This document shows, in pieces, positions 39,113 through 52,221 of a DNA stretch of 64,000 nt. Under the pieces are notes generated by a model that made no database searches, was not told where the DNA came from, and saw only the letters and a list, made by a program, of their open reading frames with translations. Origin of the DNA: Lethocerus indicus (lineage: Eukaryota; Arthropoda; Insecta; Hemiptera; Belostomatidae); contig JACDQD010000006.1 of the NCBI GenBank assembly GCA_019843655.1, positions 10,532,034 through 10,596,033 of the forward strand, in the 5' to 3' direction. Numbering within the stretch: the stretch's first letter is position 1; the number at the start of each line of letters is the position of its first letter. The position numbers and the translations under genes are program-made.

Positions 39113-42100
39113 CTCCCGTCGCCCCGCTATTCCTTACCTGAGTCCCCCTTCGCCGAATCTACTTTTCACGACAACTCCCGACGGTGACGCGCGACGTTAT
39201 TTTTGTTCGCTTTTCGGGACTTGGCTCCGTCCTTTCGCACGCCAAATGTTAACGTCGTCCCCTCCCTCCCCCCTTCTCCCGCTATCTCCGATGGTCCTTG
39301 CGCGGGTAAATTATTTTCCTTTCGTCCGGACTTTACGGTCGGTCGTTTAACGAGAGGATACACTCTGCGATACAGCGAATCGGAGGGCTTTTGTCTTAAA
39401 ACGACTCTAAAATTCGACGCACAGATCTCAATCGCCACGTTAATGTCACCCGACCGAGTCAGTGATAATTACATATTAGTTGGTCTTCGTCATGCTCTCT
39501 TAAAACATTAATCACGTATAATTACAATAAATATTTACTCGTTATTACAGTTTAGCCTTTATGACGGTACCGGCGAAACAAATAAGCCGCAATTACTCGG
39601 TCCCTTGCCTCTCACTACTGTGGCGGACCGACAACTTGAAAACACGATAATTGCTAAATTGTCCGTAATTTCATTCCGTCGTTTAATTTTCTAAAGCGGA
39701 TCTATCGTTGCGTGTCGGCCGATGTCAAGTCCATTTATCGTCTTAAAATAAAGGACACGTTATCATCGCTCATCAGATTTTAGTGTAAAAGAGTTACGTC
39801 GGAGGTTGTTTCGAAATACCCGTCTCCACTCGCCTATTTGGTCTTAAGCGAGACCGATTTTGACTGTACCGATATTTTATGTGTTCATGCATATACACCC
39901 GTAGACCATTGCACGTGGTTCTGTAGCCATTCATTTATCGGGATTATCTACGGGAAATTAATAAAATTTATTGTACCAATTAAAGCACGATGCTAAACGC
40001 AGCCTGGTAGACTCTGTGATAGGACACTCACGGTACAAACAGTAGTTTGATCAGTACCTCGATAACGAGCCGATGAAAACGTATGCCCCCTTCAAGTGGT
40101 AGTCCCCAACGACGCTATAAATTAGCGGAGAGCGCGATCAGTTGTCGGTTCCCGATGAAAATAGGTTGGGGGCAGTTAAAGGAACCGGACCGTGTGTATT
40201 TTGTGGGGTTGTTGTGCGTGCGGCTTCTATCGGGCGCCCTGAGGTAGGATGGCTGGTGGGAGCTCTCTTCCCAATGATACGGCATTAGTTTGCATAATTA
40301 CTCGAGCGGGGCTCTCGGCCCGCCGTTTCTTTCTTTCCAGTAATATGTAAATCCTTTCTCCGGGTGGCAGTTCCATGACATAAATTTAGGATGGCCGATC
40401 CTTACCAGATGGCGGGATACTTCTGGATAGCCTCAACGTCGACGTCGTCGACAGTGAAATATGTAATGTTTCCAGGCGCCGAATAGGAGCTATTATTATA
40501 TGTGAAGTATTTTAAGGTCCGTTTTCAAACGTCCCATCGAATAGAAATCGTATTAATTAAATGAATTCTTGAGATCGATCGATAACCTTAGGGGTTTCTA
40601 TTTACAATACAATACCGGATATCAGGTCAGACATATGTAAAGTATTTTGTGAATGGAGACGATTACCCCAATTCAAGGATAATTATTCAACCTCAATCAA
40701 TTGCATTACTTGAGAATAAAGTATATTTTTATAGTTATGTTTAGAAAATATGTTGAAATGGTTCCAAGTCGTTAGGGGTTCTGTAGAACTAGAAGCCCGA
40801 TTTGATTATTTCAGTGGCTAACTTTTATAAGTGACACGTGTAGGAACTGATTCAGTGACCCTTCGTCCCACAAATTGACTTTGAAATATGATTATAACAA
40901 CCGCACTACTATTTCTTCGTTACACGCACAAGAGCTCCCGGTTAATATTCGAGAAGCATTATATATGACGGGCGGTTATACGCAGAAATGCTAATGCGAC
41001 CGTTCTGTCGGCCCGTTCTCCGAGATTCGAAAGCCCGGATGTAATTGGAAGTTCACAGTTGGACATCAGCAGGCGTCGACCAGGTACAAATATGCAGTCC
41101 TAAAGATAATTGCTCCGGTGACACAAGTTCGTGCGAGTAAAGCGGATCTAGGAACGTAGGGTGTGATACCGCCCGAGGTTAATTGAAGCGCTGAGGCTAC
41201 CATTGCGGACGGCCCTAAATCACACCCAGGACCGGCCCGGCCCGAGATCTCGTCGGCCGATAGTTTATCGGGCCCTAAAACCAATTTCCCAATTATTAGC
41301 CGATGCCGGGGCTGTTAGCCGGCACTCGCAGAAAAAGTGGCCCTAGCAGCGCCGCCTCTCCCCTCGCCATTTGTAATTGGGACGCATTCTCGAGAGTCCC
41401 CCGCCCGAACAGCGCTCCTCCCTTGCCGCCTCAACATTTTTTTGTCCCGACTAATTCAATTTGAATTTGTTTTTGGGCGTTTTTACCGGCTAATGGCAAC
41501 TGTCCCACTGCCGCTTTTTATCTTCGGTGCTAAATAAAAGTCGAGAACGGGGATAAAACCGGACTGACCCTATCTCGAACGGTAACTCACTGGACGCGGT
41601 GGCCAATATGCCCGATTAAGCGATGGGCCCTTGTCTGACGGGCAAAAACCGCAGAACCGGATTGGGTACTGCCGGTAATTGACGTTGTTCTCTCGTGATC
41701 GATATAACTTTTCAACTACTTAACTTAAGAGGCTTTTTTATGCGATCCGGGTCCTCCCGCAGTACAATTTGAATTTGGTCCTTCGGAATTTAAATAAGGA
41801 ATAAATAAACGAAAAGCGCTCATTCCATTCCTGATAATTTCCTTATATTTTATATAATTATCGCGCTTGTTTAAGTTTCGCCGAGACTCTTACTAGGTAG
41901 ATATCTTGAAACGCTAGCCATACTACGAACCCAATATGCGATCCGAAGGAAGGTTTATAATAATTAACCCGCCGAATTTAAAGTCGTTCTCCGGGGTATT
42001 ATTTATTAAATCATTTCCGTGGTAAGCCGGGCGAGGGTTCACCCGGGGCTTAGCCGAGCGGGGTGGACCGCTATTCGGCTTAGGAGGGCCGGGGTCCGCC

Positions 42101-44639
42101 TCTTCTTTATTAATGAGTCTTCCCCCGGCGCGCATCTCATTTTCAATTTTCCTAATCCCACAAGTGAGCACCATCACGGGTTGTCAGTCTCGGTTGGACG
42201 CTGTAAATCCGTTCGGGTAATCCCTGCCGGCCGGCCTCCACTAATGAGGCGAGGAGACGGCGCTCCCAGCTCCGGCCGACACGTCTATGGTCACCGCGAA
42301 GGACAGTCACTAAATTGAAATCAAAGGAACCAGATCCCTAGCTGAGGAATCTCGATTCATAAACTGCCATTTGAATTCAGTTCGATTCGCCGATGCATTG
42401 TAAATAAATGCAGCTCCTTCTGATACGGAACGTATTCGTTGACCGCATATTTCCTCCAACCTAATTGAAATTTCGAAATGTTAAAAATAAAAAAGTCCTC
42501 TTCTTAAAATTATTAAGTATAACTGTACTACGTTATTATGTTCAATTAGTGTACGAAAGAAGAATATAAAAAGAAACTCCAAATAGGCCTGGATATAAAA
42601 TAATATCGCTAAAATTTACATATTTACTGGTTCACTGTAAAAAGTGGACGGGGACGACCGAACGCGGTAGAAAGAACAATAAAAGTAGATTAAACGCCCG
42701 GGACCGATTCGAAACCGGCCTTAGAGTGCACCGGGCTTACAAAATAACCGGCCGGGAGGAAATTGAGATTGTGAAATCGAATTTGATTGTTCGACAATCA
42801 ATTTGCGCCAAACCAGTGTTTTGGAGTCGATATAATGACCGGGAACGGTTCGATATTGTTGGGGCGTGAATGGAGCCCACCTCGGATTGGTTTTGAATAG
42901 TCAATGATTTCGCCCGTTCTTATTTCATTGAACTCATTTATATTGTTGCCGCGGTATACGCCTCTTTAGGTCAACTTAATATTAAGGGCCGATGTTTTAT
43001 TCCATTTACGACCAGTCTTCGTTGCAAGTGTAAAACATATTTTCAAATATCAGGTAAATATTTAACTGCACGTAGTATTCATTCCATCCAACAGTTTCCT
43101 CTATCTGTTAGTTGAACCCCAACTGAAGAATACAGCTATATGTATGAATATAAAATTCAATATAAAGTAATTATTGTGATGAAATAACTTGTAAGACAAT
43201 AGTGTATATTGGGCTTGCGTTCGAATACCGTACGGTATTGTAAGAATTCCGTATGCTTTTTTTATTTATCATCAAAGCCGACCGAGAATAAATTAACCAT
43301 GTCCGAGATCGGACGGCGTTGCATAGTAATTAAAAGTTTCACCGGAGCTGTAAACCACGGCTATTAAGGATGTTACCGAGTTGAGCGAGCCGAACTATTT
43401 TAATAAGGTCGTTAAATAAATTGTTGGCCGACGTTTATAATTCCCCCTCCCCCCTAAATTTAATGGTTTCTCCCATTTAGTGCTGTTATCGCGAGCATTT
43501 AAGAGTGTTCGACTCTTAAACGAACTTTTAAATCGAGACCGGCTCCCGACCATTGTTACGGTGAAAATTCCAAAACTTTTCATGCCACATCAGTCCCATC
43601 GGGTTTGGTGGCTTGAAAGACTGAGGTCGCCACAAGTGAGGTGGCGTATAGTGCAAGCAAGTTCATTATTCATATTTATAAGTAAGTGTTTTTCATTAAA
43701 TCTTTGTTAATGTATCATCTGTTTTACTGAATTTTAAGCACAACATACATTTTAAAAAAGAAAATTGGACAGAATTTTTGAAATTCAAAACTCAAAAAGA
43801 ATTTGCCACGCAAGAAGAAACAGCAAGTCTCGTAGGTGTTGAATAATCGAAGAATGGGTAACCCCTCTCCTCTACCCTACTCAATGAGTTATGGGGCCCT
43901 CACCGGTAAGGTCCCGCAATATAATAATTAAAGCCCTTCCAGTAAATCACAGGCCACTAAGCACAACTCGAGGCAACCCTTTCCTTTTGAACTTCTGTGT
44001 GGATCTTTTGGACGCTCGAGAGTACCGTTATTCATAACAGAAGTGTATTAACAATTAATAAGGATCGAAGAAAACAAAGCCGCCTTCCAGTCCTGAATTA
44101 ATCGCTTCAGACTCCGGATTGAAACTTAATCTGAGCGCGTTCAAATTATTCTTCGCAAATTATTCCACATTATTTTAACCGCTTATCATGGGCGTTGTTA
44201 TCGTTTAGCCTAATTGACGATTGAATAATAATGGTCAACCATTTAGATCATTTTATAAAGGTTCTATCGATTTCCGTCCCACGAGGCCGGGTCGTGGGCA
44301 GCGACAAAGGCGAAATTAAACCCACAAAGGAGGGAAAAGTGCGGAGCGAGCGTTGTTAGCCGGTGGGTCGCGCCACTTAGCGCGGCCCCGCACATATCGG
44401 GCATTAATCATACGGCCGGGAAATTTATGGTAGTGGGGGCTTTTATTAATACGAACGCTACCTAAAAACGCCCCCGGGCCCACTGAATCTCTCGGATAGA
44501 CGCCGTATATATTTTACTGCCAATTAGTGTGCGGCCAGAGAGCGGTACCGCATGAGAAAACATTGCCAACGATTAACTCGGAACTGGGTGCGGTGGCCAA
44601 CGGTAGCCATTTGTGACCCGCTCCCGGCTATAATAATAT

Positions 44640-45070
44640 TCGAGAGAGATAGAGCGAGTGTACACGGCGGGGAGGGGGGAGGGTCGACACGCATAAATAT
44701 AAGAGAGCGAAAGCGAGAGAGACAGAGAGATACACAAAGCGAATAAGATGTAGTGATTCAGATAGAGCCTATAGCCGGCCGGGCGATGGAATGTAGCGGG
44801 AGAAATACAATAAGAGAATGAAACCCGGGGGAAAGGGAGATGTAGAAGGTTTAATCGCGAGTTGACACGGGTCGATGACGAGTGGAGAATGCCGGGGATA
44901 GATGGACGAGGTTAGAAAATGCAATGAGAGGAATCAATATGAACTGGAAAAAGGAGGGAACGATGTAGGAAGATGTAAGAGATGGAGGAAGTAGTGGAGA
45001 AGAAATGAGGCATGTGTAGCGGGACAGAGAGGGATAGAGGGAGGGAGAGGGATAATGGGAGGGAGAGAGC
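44640..45070. repeat. Degenerate GA-rich purine region
   Basis: Scattered GAGA, GGGAGA and GAAATGA words give a strong purine bias on the plus strand for about 400 bp. There are no long pure runs. It probably derives from eroded GA repeats. Confidence 0.65.
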
Positions 45071-45605
45071 CGAAGCAATTTGTTGTCCCGTACAGCATTG
45101 TTTGTAACTCGTTCTTGAAATAGCGGGGCTAGTCCTTCAAGTTTATAATCGCTTATCTGCATCGATCGAAAGCCCCAGATTAGCCAGTACATCTAAAGAC
45201 AACCGAAGCAATTTATTTTAAGTTTTAATCTCCCCTTTATAATCTGGCGACCGCTGGACAGGCGGCCCTCCGGACCCGAGATCGCGCTCGGGATATTATT
45301 TTTTGAAGAGCAATTAATTTTCCGGCCGAGTATTAACCGAATACGGAGAACTATGAAAAATATTTTCCGGTGCATTTTCGAGCGGGGAGAAACCTCCTGG
45401 GGCCCTCGGCATCGGCTCTTCGCCCGGGAGAATTCTACCTTATAAAATTGTGCGGTACATTCCTTATTTAGATGTCGGGGCTTATTAACCGGGGATCGTA
45501 TAAAGTTTTATTAAGTAGACCTCTCGTATTTATTTTACAGGAGTGTTCCACCGTCCTCTAATGGGGAGTATATTTTTCAACCGCTAAAAACATCCCGGAG
45601 GACAT

Positions 45606-45678
45606 AAACGGGGAAAACGGACAGTAATTGCCGGACAATGGAGTGCCGCGTTTCCGAGACGGCAACTTTTCCCCGTTT
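45606..45678. repeat. Inverted repeat, 12-bp arms, 49-nt spacer
   Basis: AAACGGGGAAAA (45606-45617) and TTTTCCCCGTTT (45667-45678) are exact reverse complements. The spacer holds a smaller GCCG...CGGC pair, so the whole could fold as a long stem-loop. Confidence 0.8.
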
Positions 45679-46248
45679 TTATTCGACCGATCCGATGTTT
45701 ATCCCAAATCCGAGCGTCGCAATCGAAATTTTCGCAAAAGAAACCTATAAACGGCATGAAAATGTTGTTCTCGTTGCCGAGCTGTTAACTGAGTCTAGTG
45801 GCTCCTCAAAATGCGCGTAACTGAAATTCATTTTTACTTGATTATTCAATCCCGAGATAATTTCATTTCTCCACAGTCTTCGAGGTTAGAATACTGGATT
45901 ACGCATTGCGTGAACTTATTATCTACTAGTATTGAGCAAATCAGTATCCTGATTAACATCATCCGGGGACGACGAGGAATATATAGTTAATGGTATGTTA
46001 GTAAGACCGTACTACTCGATCGTACAATTTACGGATCCAATATAGGTAACCCGATTCCTCAGCTGGCGGTCAAGATCGTATCGCTGAATAAAATAGTGAA
46101 GCCCATTTAAATATGGCACTAGTACGACCAAAGGCGTGCGCTTTATCTCGGAGCGGACGGCTGCCGTTATTGAATGATTTGCGAGCCGATCTTCTCGATT
46201 AATAATAACGATGATATTAACGATAAGGCCGGATTGGTTAAGCTTTAC

Positions 46249-46418
46249 CTTGATGTGGGTCATGCGGTGGTAGTAGAGGTTGGAGCTGGCTGTGAACCTC
46301 TTGCCACAGACCTGGCACTGGTGTGGCTTCTCCCCGCTGTGGATGCGCCTGTGGGTGTTCAAAGAGCTCGATGTCGAAAAACCTTTATTGCACACCATGC
46401 AGACATGCGGTTTCTCGC
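46249..46418 (-). CDS. PRDM-family gene, exon encoding zinc fingers 2 and 3
   Basis: The exon holds 2 nt plus 56 codons. GC completes the Gly of the linker, then come [26 protein letters not shown] (finger 2), SGEKP, and [23 protein letters not shown] (finger 3), ending HIK. Both fingers have perfect C-X2-C-X12-H-X3-H spacing. Helix residues -1, 2, 3, 6 are T, S, S, T and A, S, N, Y. The acceptor is ATTTCAG and the donor GTAAAG. The exon ends on a whole codon, so the next exon must start in phase 0, as the exon at 23341 does with EKPHK. The finger 3 to finger 4 linker reads HIKEKP, lacking the canonical TG. Without splicing the frame would run on into a non-finger sequence, which supports the donor. 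An opposite-strand reading frame over this exon is a shadow. Confidence 0.96.
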
Positions 46419-47535
46419 CTGAAATCATAAAACGCCAGTTACACACCTAGAATTAGGGATATTATAATATTGATTTGACTCATAGTAATGGCAAATATGA
46501 GGAAATGTGATTAGCGAATGATGCAAACGATAAACAGAAAAATCTAAAGCCGTTGTGTATTGAGTCAACAAGGTTTTTTCACTCGATTTATCTGCCTCCA
46601 ACACTGGAAATTGATTTAATAGAGTGGATCTTATTAATTCGAGGTCCTCGTTTAGAATAGATGCTAATGAAGACGGAATAGAAATTCTAATTTCGGATTT
46701 CTCAAACTACCGAATTGCCCAATATAATGAGATCTGTTGATTCCTTTAAAATTATTCAGTTCCATTGATTATACAATTGTGCCAACACCTGTCTCCTCTT
46801 TTCCTGTTCCCATGTCTGTACCGGTTCACCGGTCCCAGTCCAAGCCAACTTAGGAAGGTTCCCCTACCTCGCTAATTGGATGCGAAAAACCGGACCTTAC
46901 ACTCGTGAAATATGAAGCGGATTAATGAAATGAATTCCCCATAATTAGTTTTTTTGCCTATCTCTCCCACTAAGAGTCAGGCATAAAATGTACTGGGCCA
47001 TTTACAGTTTACAATTACAGAGTTCAGGTTCTCGTTCGGAAAGAATCAAAGAAAGATTTTGTATTTAAAAAAAGGCAGTATTATACGTTTTCTTATAAAT
47101 TATTCCGATTGAGGGTCTGCAATGAAATCGACTTAATGATTTCTCAAATACTTTAATAAATAATTAATATTGATCGTACTTAACCGAACTCGACAAGCAT
47201 CACTACAAAGTGTCTCACTGATGTAGACTAGTTGTTAGTTTAGAATTTTGATATGGTTTACTTCATTAAAAAATAATATAATAAGATTATTGTACACTTC
47301 AAATGGAAATGCCTGGTCTTATTTGCTACAAAAAAATTGTCGCCCGGTTGGCATTTATGTTTGGTACTCCGAAGGTATGAAAGTATGAAAGCATTTTATA
47401 AATGTACCTTATATACACATTGCATTATGCCAATGCAATAAGTTTGTGTTATGCAAGAACGTGGCCTACGCAATAATCTAATTTCAGTTTTGAAAAAAGT
47501 GGAAACGGTCGTGGTAGATCGAAAGAAATATTTAC
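46419..47535 (-). other. Intron (1.1 kb) between finger 1 and finger 2 exons
   Basis: This AT-rich spacer has donor GTAAAT and acceptor ATTTCAG and splits the Gly codon of the TGEKP linker. No internal feature is seen. It is the only short intron in the gene. Confidence 0.85.
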
Positions 47536-47796
47536 CTGTATGAGTGCGCATGTGCCTCTTGAGTAGAGACGGGCGGTCGAATGCTTTGCCGCATACTTCG
47601 CAGGGGAGGAGGGTGCGCTCGCCTCTCGGGGGTCGGGCCTTGGGCGATATGGGCTGCCCGCGGAGCTTCACCTCCTCAACCCCGGAGGAGGACGACTCTC
47701 CAGAAGAGACGGACTTCCGTTCGTTGTCGGTGTCGGCGGGCGGCGAGGGGATCAGCGCACGCGACAGCAGGGACATGCTCAGGTCCAGGGGCGAAT
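47536..47796 (-). CDS. PRDM-family gene, linker exon with PLDLS motif and zinc finger 1
   Basis: The exon holds 2 nt, 86 codons and 1 nt. It opens SPLDLSMSLLSRALIPSPP, followed by an acidic and Ser-rich linker (DTDNERKSVSSGESSSSG), a basic/proline segment (PISPKARPPRGER) and then finger 1, CEVCGKAFDRPSLLKRHMRTH. PLDLS fits the PxDLS consensus bound by the corepressor CtBP and lies 5 residues past the end of the previous exon's MDSIL. Finger 1 has correct C-X2-C-X12-H-X3-H spacing, with helix residues R, S, L, R at -1, 2, 3, 6. The acceptor is TTCCCAG and the donor GTAAAT, splitting the Gly of the TGEKP linker. The exon is more GC-rich than its flanks. The Ser/Gly/acidic stretch is probably disordered and phosphorylatable (inference). 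Confidence 0.95.
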
Positions 47797-48979
47797 CTGG
47801 GAACAGACAACAAGTCCGATTATTAATCGTGTCTCGTTTTTAAAGCTCAGAGTGATGTTTTTTCCTTTGCAGTGCAAATTTTTGGTCAAATATGTGTAAG
47901 AAAACGAAAAGAATTGTAATAGTAAATTGAGTGCTATGGAGGTGGAATAATCAGCTTTGAAATTCTATTATTCTGAGTGACTGTGAGTTTGTTCTTATCG
48001 GTGTTCTTCGGTTAGATTAACCCTTAATTGTTTTATTCTTTCGCAGTCGGTTGGTGGTATGACACAATTCAATTTACTTATTAGGATCCATTTATCGAAT
48101 CCGACGATATCGTCCGCATTATCGTCTGTTAATTTTCGTGGTTTAAATAAATGAATCACCGATAAAGGGAGAAAAATGCATTAGAGAGCACCCGTAGCCG
48201 CACAGGCTTCATCACAAATTTAGAAATTAATTATATACGGAACTGTTTTCATTTAAGATTTTTCAGGGTAGAGAGTACGGTGGTAGTCGAGGTTGAACTA
48301 GCGTTAATGAACAAAATTTCTTTTGTATAAGGTTAGCGAACCAACTTGGTAATTATTGGCTCTCCCGGGCAAGGCCGCTCGCTTAAATTACCGTTGGCCA
48401 TCAAAATTCGTGGGAGCGCCAGCCAGACAAGGTGGGAAACGCGACACACTAACAATCCGGCCGACCCAGGAGTCCTCTCAGCTCTGGTCATCGCCTACCG
48501 TCAATTACGGAACTGTTTTCAAACGCGAGTCACTCGTGGCTCGAAAAGCTGTTATAGGGGGCTCCCATTGGCCGGGGAGGGAGGCGCTGGGGCCCCTTCT
48601 GTATCACCCGGAGGCGGATATCGACCGCCCGGCTAGCGGAATTATCAATTATCGCGGCGAATGCATTTTTGCACGCTTTACTCGGCCAAATCGGACGCAC
48701 TTGTGCGTACTTGTGTGACAATCATCCCCTTAGCGCAAATATTAGGAAAATAATATTTTCATCACTTTTCAATTGATTCCTAATAATTGTTGACTAATGT
48801 CAACAAAAATTGTATTTCTTGTTCTCAAAAATAGGTTAATAAATAAATAAATTCAGTTCAAGTATTATTATAGGGAGGATTCTTGAAGAAATGATTCTAG
48901 CGTTACGATTCTGAAATTAGAAAGGGACTAATGTATTTTAAATAAATAATTAAATGTTGTTTCTATTTACCGCCCTTGG

Positions 48980-49460
48980 GGAAAGCCTTGGGGTGAGGGG
49001 GGTTATCTGGGCATAAAATAGCGAGTAGACATTTGTGGATAGGGTTCTGTGAGGGTTATGTGACAGTGGTGGTGGTGGTGGGCGGGGCCCCGGCCGGGCA
49101 CAGACGTCTCAATTACCGGCGGCGGTGGCGGCGGCGGCAGCGGCCTCCTCTTCTTCTCCACTCCGGACCTTCTGCATGCGTCGCATTCTTAAACCCTACA
49201 GATTCCAGCCTCTCCCTCGCCCTTACCCGACGACCCGCTTTTATCCCCCGTATTAAAATATTTCGGTGGCTTTCTCGACGCGGTCCCCCTTTGTCGGGTG
49301 CCGCCCCTGGCACCGGCACCGAGTCGCCTCTCGTTATAACCGGGGGCCCGCCTCAATTACCGCCTCTCGCTCGCTCCGGATAGCCGCGAACGCCTTGGCT
49401 CGTATACGACACCCCATTCCGCTCGGCTTTTTCGCGGCTGGCCGCTCGGAGAGTTATGCA
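48980..49460. other. GC-rich block in the PR-tail / finger 1 intron
   Basis: GC-rich DNA with a GGT run (about 49068-49080) and CGG/CGGTGG units (about 49120-49141). Several overlapping open frames on both strands reflect high GC, not a gene: none shows a domain or splice context. Confidence 0.4.
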
Positions 49461-52216
49461 CCGTAAAGCCGGCTCCAGTACTTTACTGTGTAATTGTCCG
49501 AGCAAAAAGCGTTGTCTTTTTTGAATCGCCTTTTGAAATGCTTGTAAAACAGATTATACTGCAATTATAAAAACGAGGCACTTCTTTCAGCTACCGGTAA
49601 TAAAGTGAATATTTTAGCATTTAAAATAGAATATTTGTTTACAGTCTTATTTATGTTATTTATCAAAGATATCTGTATGCTATTGCTTGGAATAATACTA
49701 TTTGGCTTTATGCTAAACCGGTTTCGGCTCCATCCGGAAACCTCTCGTCAGCAATATAATAGGTGCCGAAGACGCGTTCTGTCGGTACATTTATAGTACT
49801 GTTTACGTAGGTCAGCTGAAAACGGATGACTATTACTCAACATAAAGGCGATGAAATACCCCTTACCTGACGACATTACCCGTTTTAAATTCAACAAGGG
49901 AAATACGCTCCGTTGCGATATCAAAGATTTATGTTCGAGTTTAAAAAGCCGCCGCCGTCGGAGTCTACTCACATTTTACAACACCTACGGGGAGATCGGC
50001 CGGCCAACACACGGGAACGTCGGACATTTATATTTTATCTCGTAAAGTTAATCGTAACTCATATTCGTACGAGAATCGATAATAACTCGGTCAGTCGGCA
50101 TGGAACAACGGGAACGGATTCGTGGGGCGCCTCGAGGGGATTTATAGGAGTTAATTTTGTTCACCGAATTACCCGTATAGAAAAGCAATTTAGCGCCCGC
50201 TCTGCCGACTATAAGTCAGATAAGGATCATATCTACGCTCGGAGCTGTCCGGCGTTGCCCAACAGATTTGCAGATATAGTTTTAGAAAGTCGTTGCGAAA
50301 TAAAATGGCCGGCCGTTGTCCGCGCCGGTCGATTAAACGGCGCGAATTTTTGAAGATAATTCTATTGACATTTCGGCGCCGGTTAACTGTCCGAATTCTA
50401 GTTGCTATCGACGGCCAATAAGGTCGCCCCGGATTTAATTTGACCGTACGACTATCCTTTGAATTATAGCGCCTTAACATTTCAAATCGTTTCACAACCT
50501 ATTCACAGACCGGTTTCGTGTATCGAGATGGATGTCTAGGCGGAAATTTCAACCGATCAAATTGGAAACAAAATGAAGATCTTATGTTACGTACTTAATT
50601 AATGAATCCATGTCTATGTAAACAGTATCGGGAGTGTTCCTTAAATATCTGAAACCGTCTATAAGGCAAAAATACGGCTGCTGTGGTCTACTAGGTGGTC
50701 CCTCGAATTGGGTCAGTATAAATTTAAATAGTTAGTCCTTTCGGGGCACAACAATGGTCGGCATTGTTCTGCCTCCGTTCGCGGGCTTCCTCCTCCCGCC
50801 TCCTTTTTTTCACCCTTCTCTTCTCCCTTCGATTCCGTCATTTCGTCCATCCATTGTGTTCTCTTTGGAAGACAATAAAAAAAAACCGTTCACCGTCGGT
50901 AGGAGGGTCGGGAGTGCTATTGTCGCCCCCTTTACCGAGAGAGTCGGCAGGGCGGCCCTCCCCAAGGCGGCGACGCACACTTCTACACCCACCAACAGTT
51001 ATCCACACAAACACGCCCGCCCGTCCAATTACCGCCCCCCCCCAACCCCCCTGGGAGATATATTTGGTCCAACGTTTCTTTGTGCCCAGCCCCTTTGGCC
51101 AGCTGAAAAACTGGTCCCGGCGTACGAGCGAGATTCTGGAGAATTTCCTGGAGAGGATCGGCGGGATGATGCTTCGTTTTCTTGGAATTAGAATTGAGAG
51201 AATTCACCGGTACTGTACGCCGTACACGTTCATAGCGGAAAAGTTCAGAACAAATATATTGTGTTGAAAAAATATTTAAACGGCCATTATTATATTATTT
51301 CATTAGTTAACTCAGATAATGATTGAGGAGATCCGTCGCAGTCACCGAGTCCCTGAAAGTTATTCATTACTCATTGCAAGTTGCAAGGTCAGACAATTTA
51401 CGACAAACGATGATATATTTCTATAAGCGTATTTGCAGTGCTCTGAAAAATTCGCAGTATTTATAACTTACTTATTTCAGTACCTGTTGGCTCGACATAA
51501 GAGTGTATCCTGACGTTCCAAAGTATGTTCGATGTGGTTCATGCTAACGAGTGTTAATACGGTTATCCATCTCAAGATGATTGTACGAAGAAAAGAAATA
51601 ATGAGTTATTTGGTACTCATAGAGGATAAGTGCAAAATAAATCTGACAATATATCTACCAGCGCATTATGCATTTTGACTAGCGCTGCTACTTCCTACTC
51701 TTATACACGCGGAGTCGACAGTGGGTATAATTTAAACTTAATAACACGATGTCGGGGAGAAATAAACATTCGTGAAAGGAGAGAAGCAGAATCTGGGGAC
51801 GTAGTTCATCGCTCCGGGTACTGTCTGCCTACTAATTAATTGCGTTGTGTGCTTTTTATTTCCGTATGGGTGAAAGCTCGTGTTGTCCCGAAGTGAAATA
51901 TTTTATTTATTTATCCAGGCATTCGATGCAGTTCGAAATGCCGTCCCGAGATGCACAAAAAATTCTAGTCGGACCAGAGTCTATTCTACTGTAAGATTAT
52001 TTAAGAAGTCTGTTTGTATAAGAAACGGCCGCCGCTATTCGGGGCCTCTGGATTATACGAAATATCGGTGGGCCGGCTAGAAATTTCTAGTCCCCTTTGT
52101 CGAGACGCATTCTCCTACCAGGAGGAGCCGGTATATTTTTTGTGGCACAATGCCGCGGCTCCGATCGGGCCCAGTTTTTACCCGGGTGGTGCGCTATGAA
52201 GAAACCCGGGGGTGGC

Positions 52217-52221
<5 letters not shown>

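Larger units (their letters stand above)
23342..46248 (-). other. Large intron (22.9 kb) between finger 3 and finger 4 exons
   Basis: The intron is bounded by donor GTAAAG and acceptor TTTCAG and joins phase 0 to phase 0. No other coding exon is supportable. It contains a CGG repeat with an adjacent GC-rich block (about 24700-25830), GA-rich tracts (33080-33385, 35593-35647, 44640-45070), CT tracts (39056-39112), G-quadruplex motifs (37805-37830, 37920-37947), a near-palindrome at 24611-24631 and a 12-bp-arm inverted repeat at 45606-45678. Other GC-rich blocks lie near 27000-27340 and 28930-29240. The intron splits the finger array exactly at a finger linker. Confidence 0.75.

Noticed and set aside
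40116..40143. TATAAAT with TCAGTT about 24 bp downstream (plus strand core promoter)
   Set aside because: Spacing is short, no downstream element is present, and no plus-strand gene follows.
46174..46422. Plus-strand open frame opposite the fingers 2-3 exon
   Set aside because: Shadow of the real minus-strand finger exon.
47544..47843. Plus-strand open frames opposite the finger 1 exon
   Set aside because: Shadows of the GC-rich minus-strand exon, which has finger spacing and splice sites.
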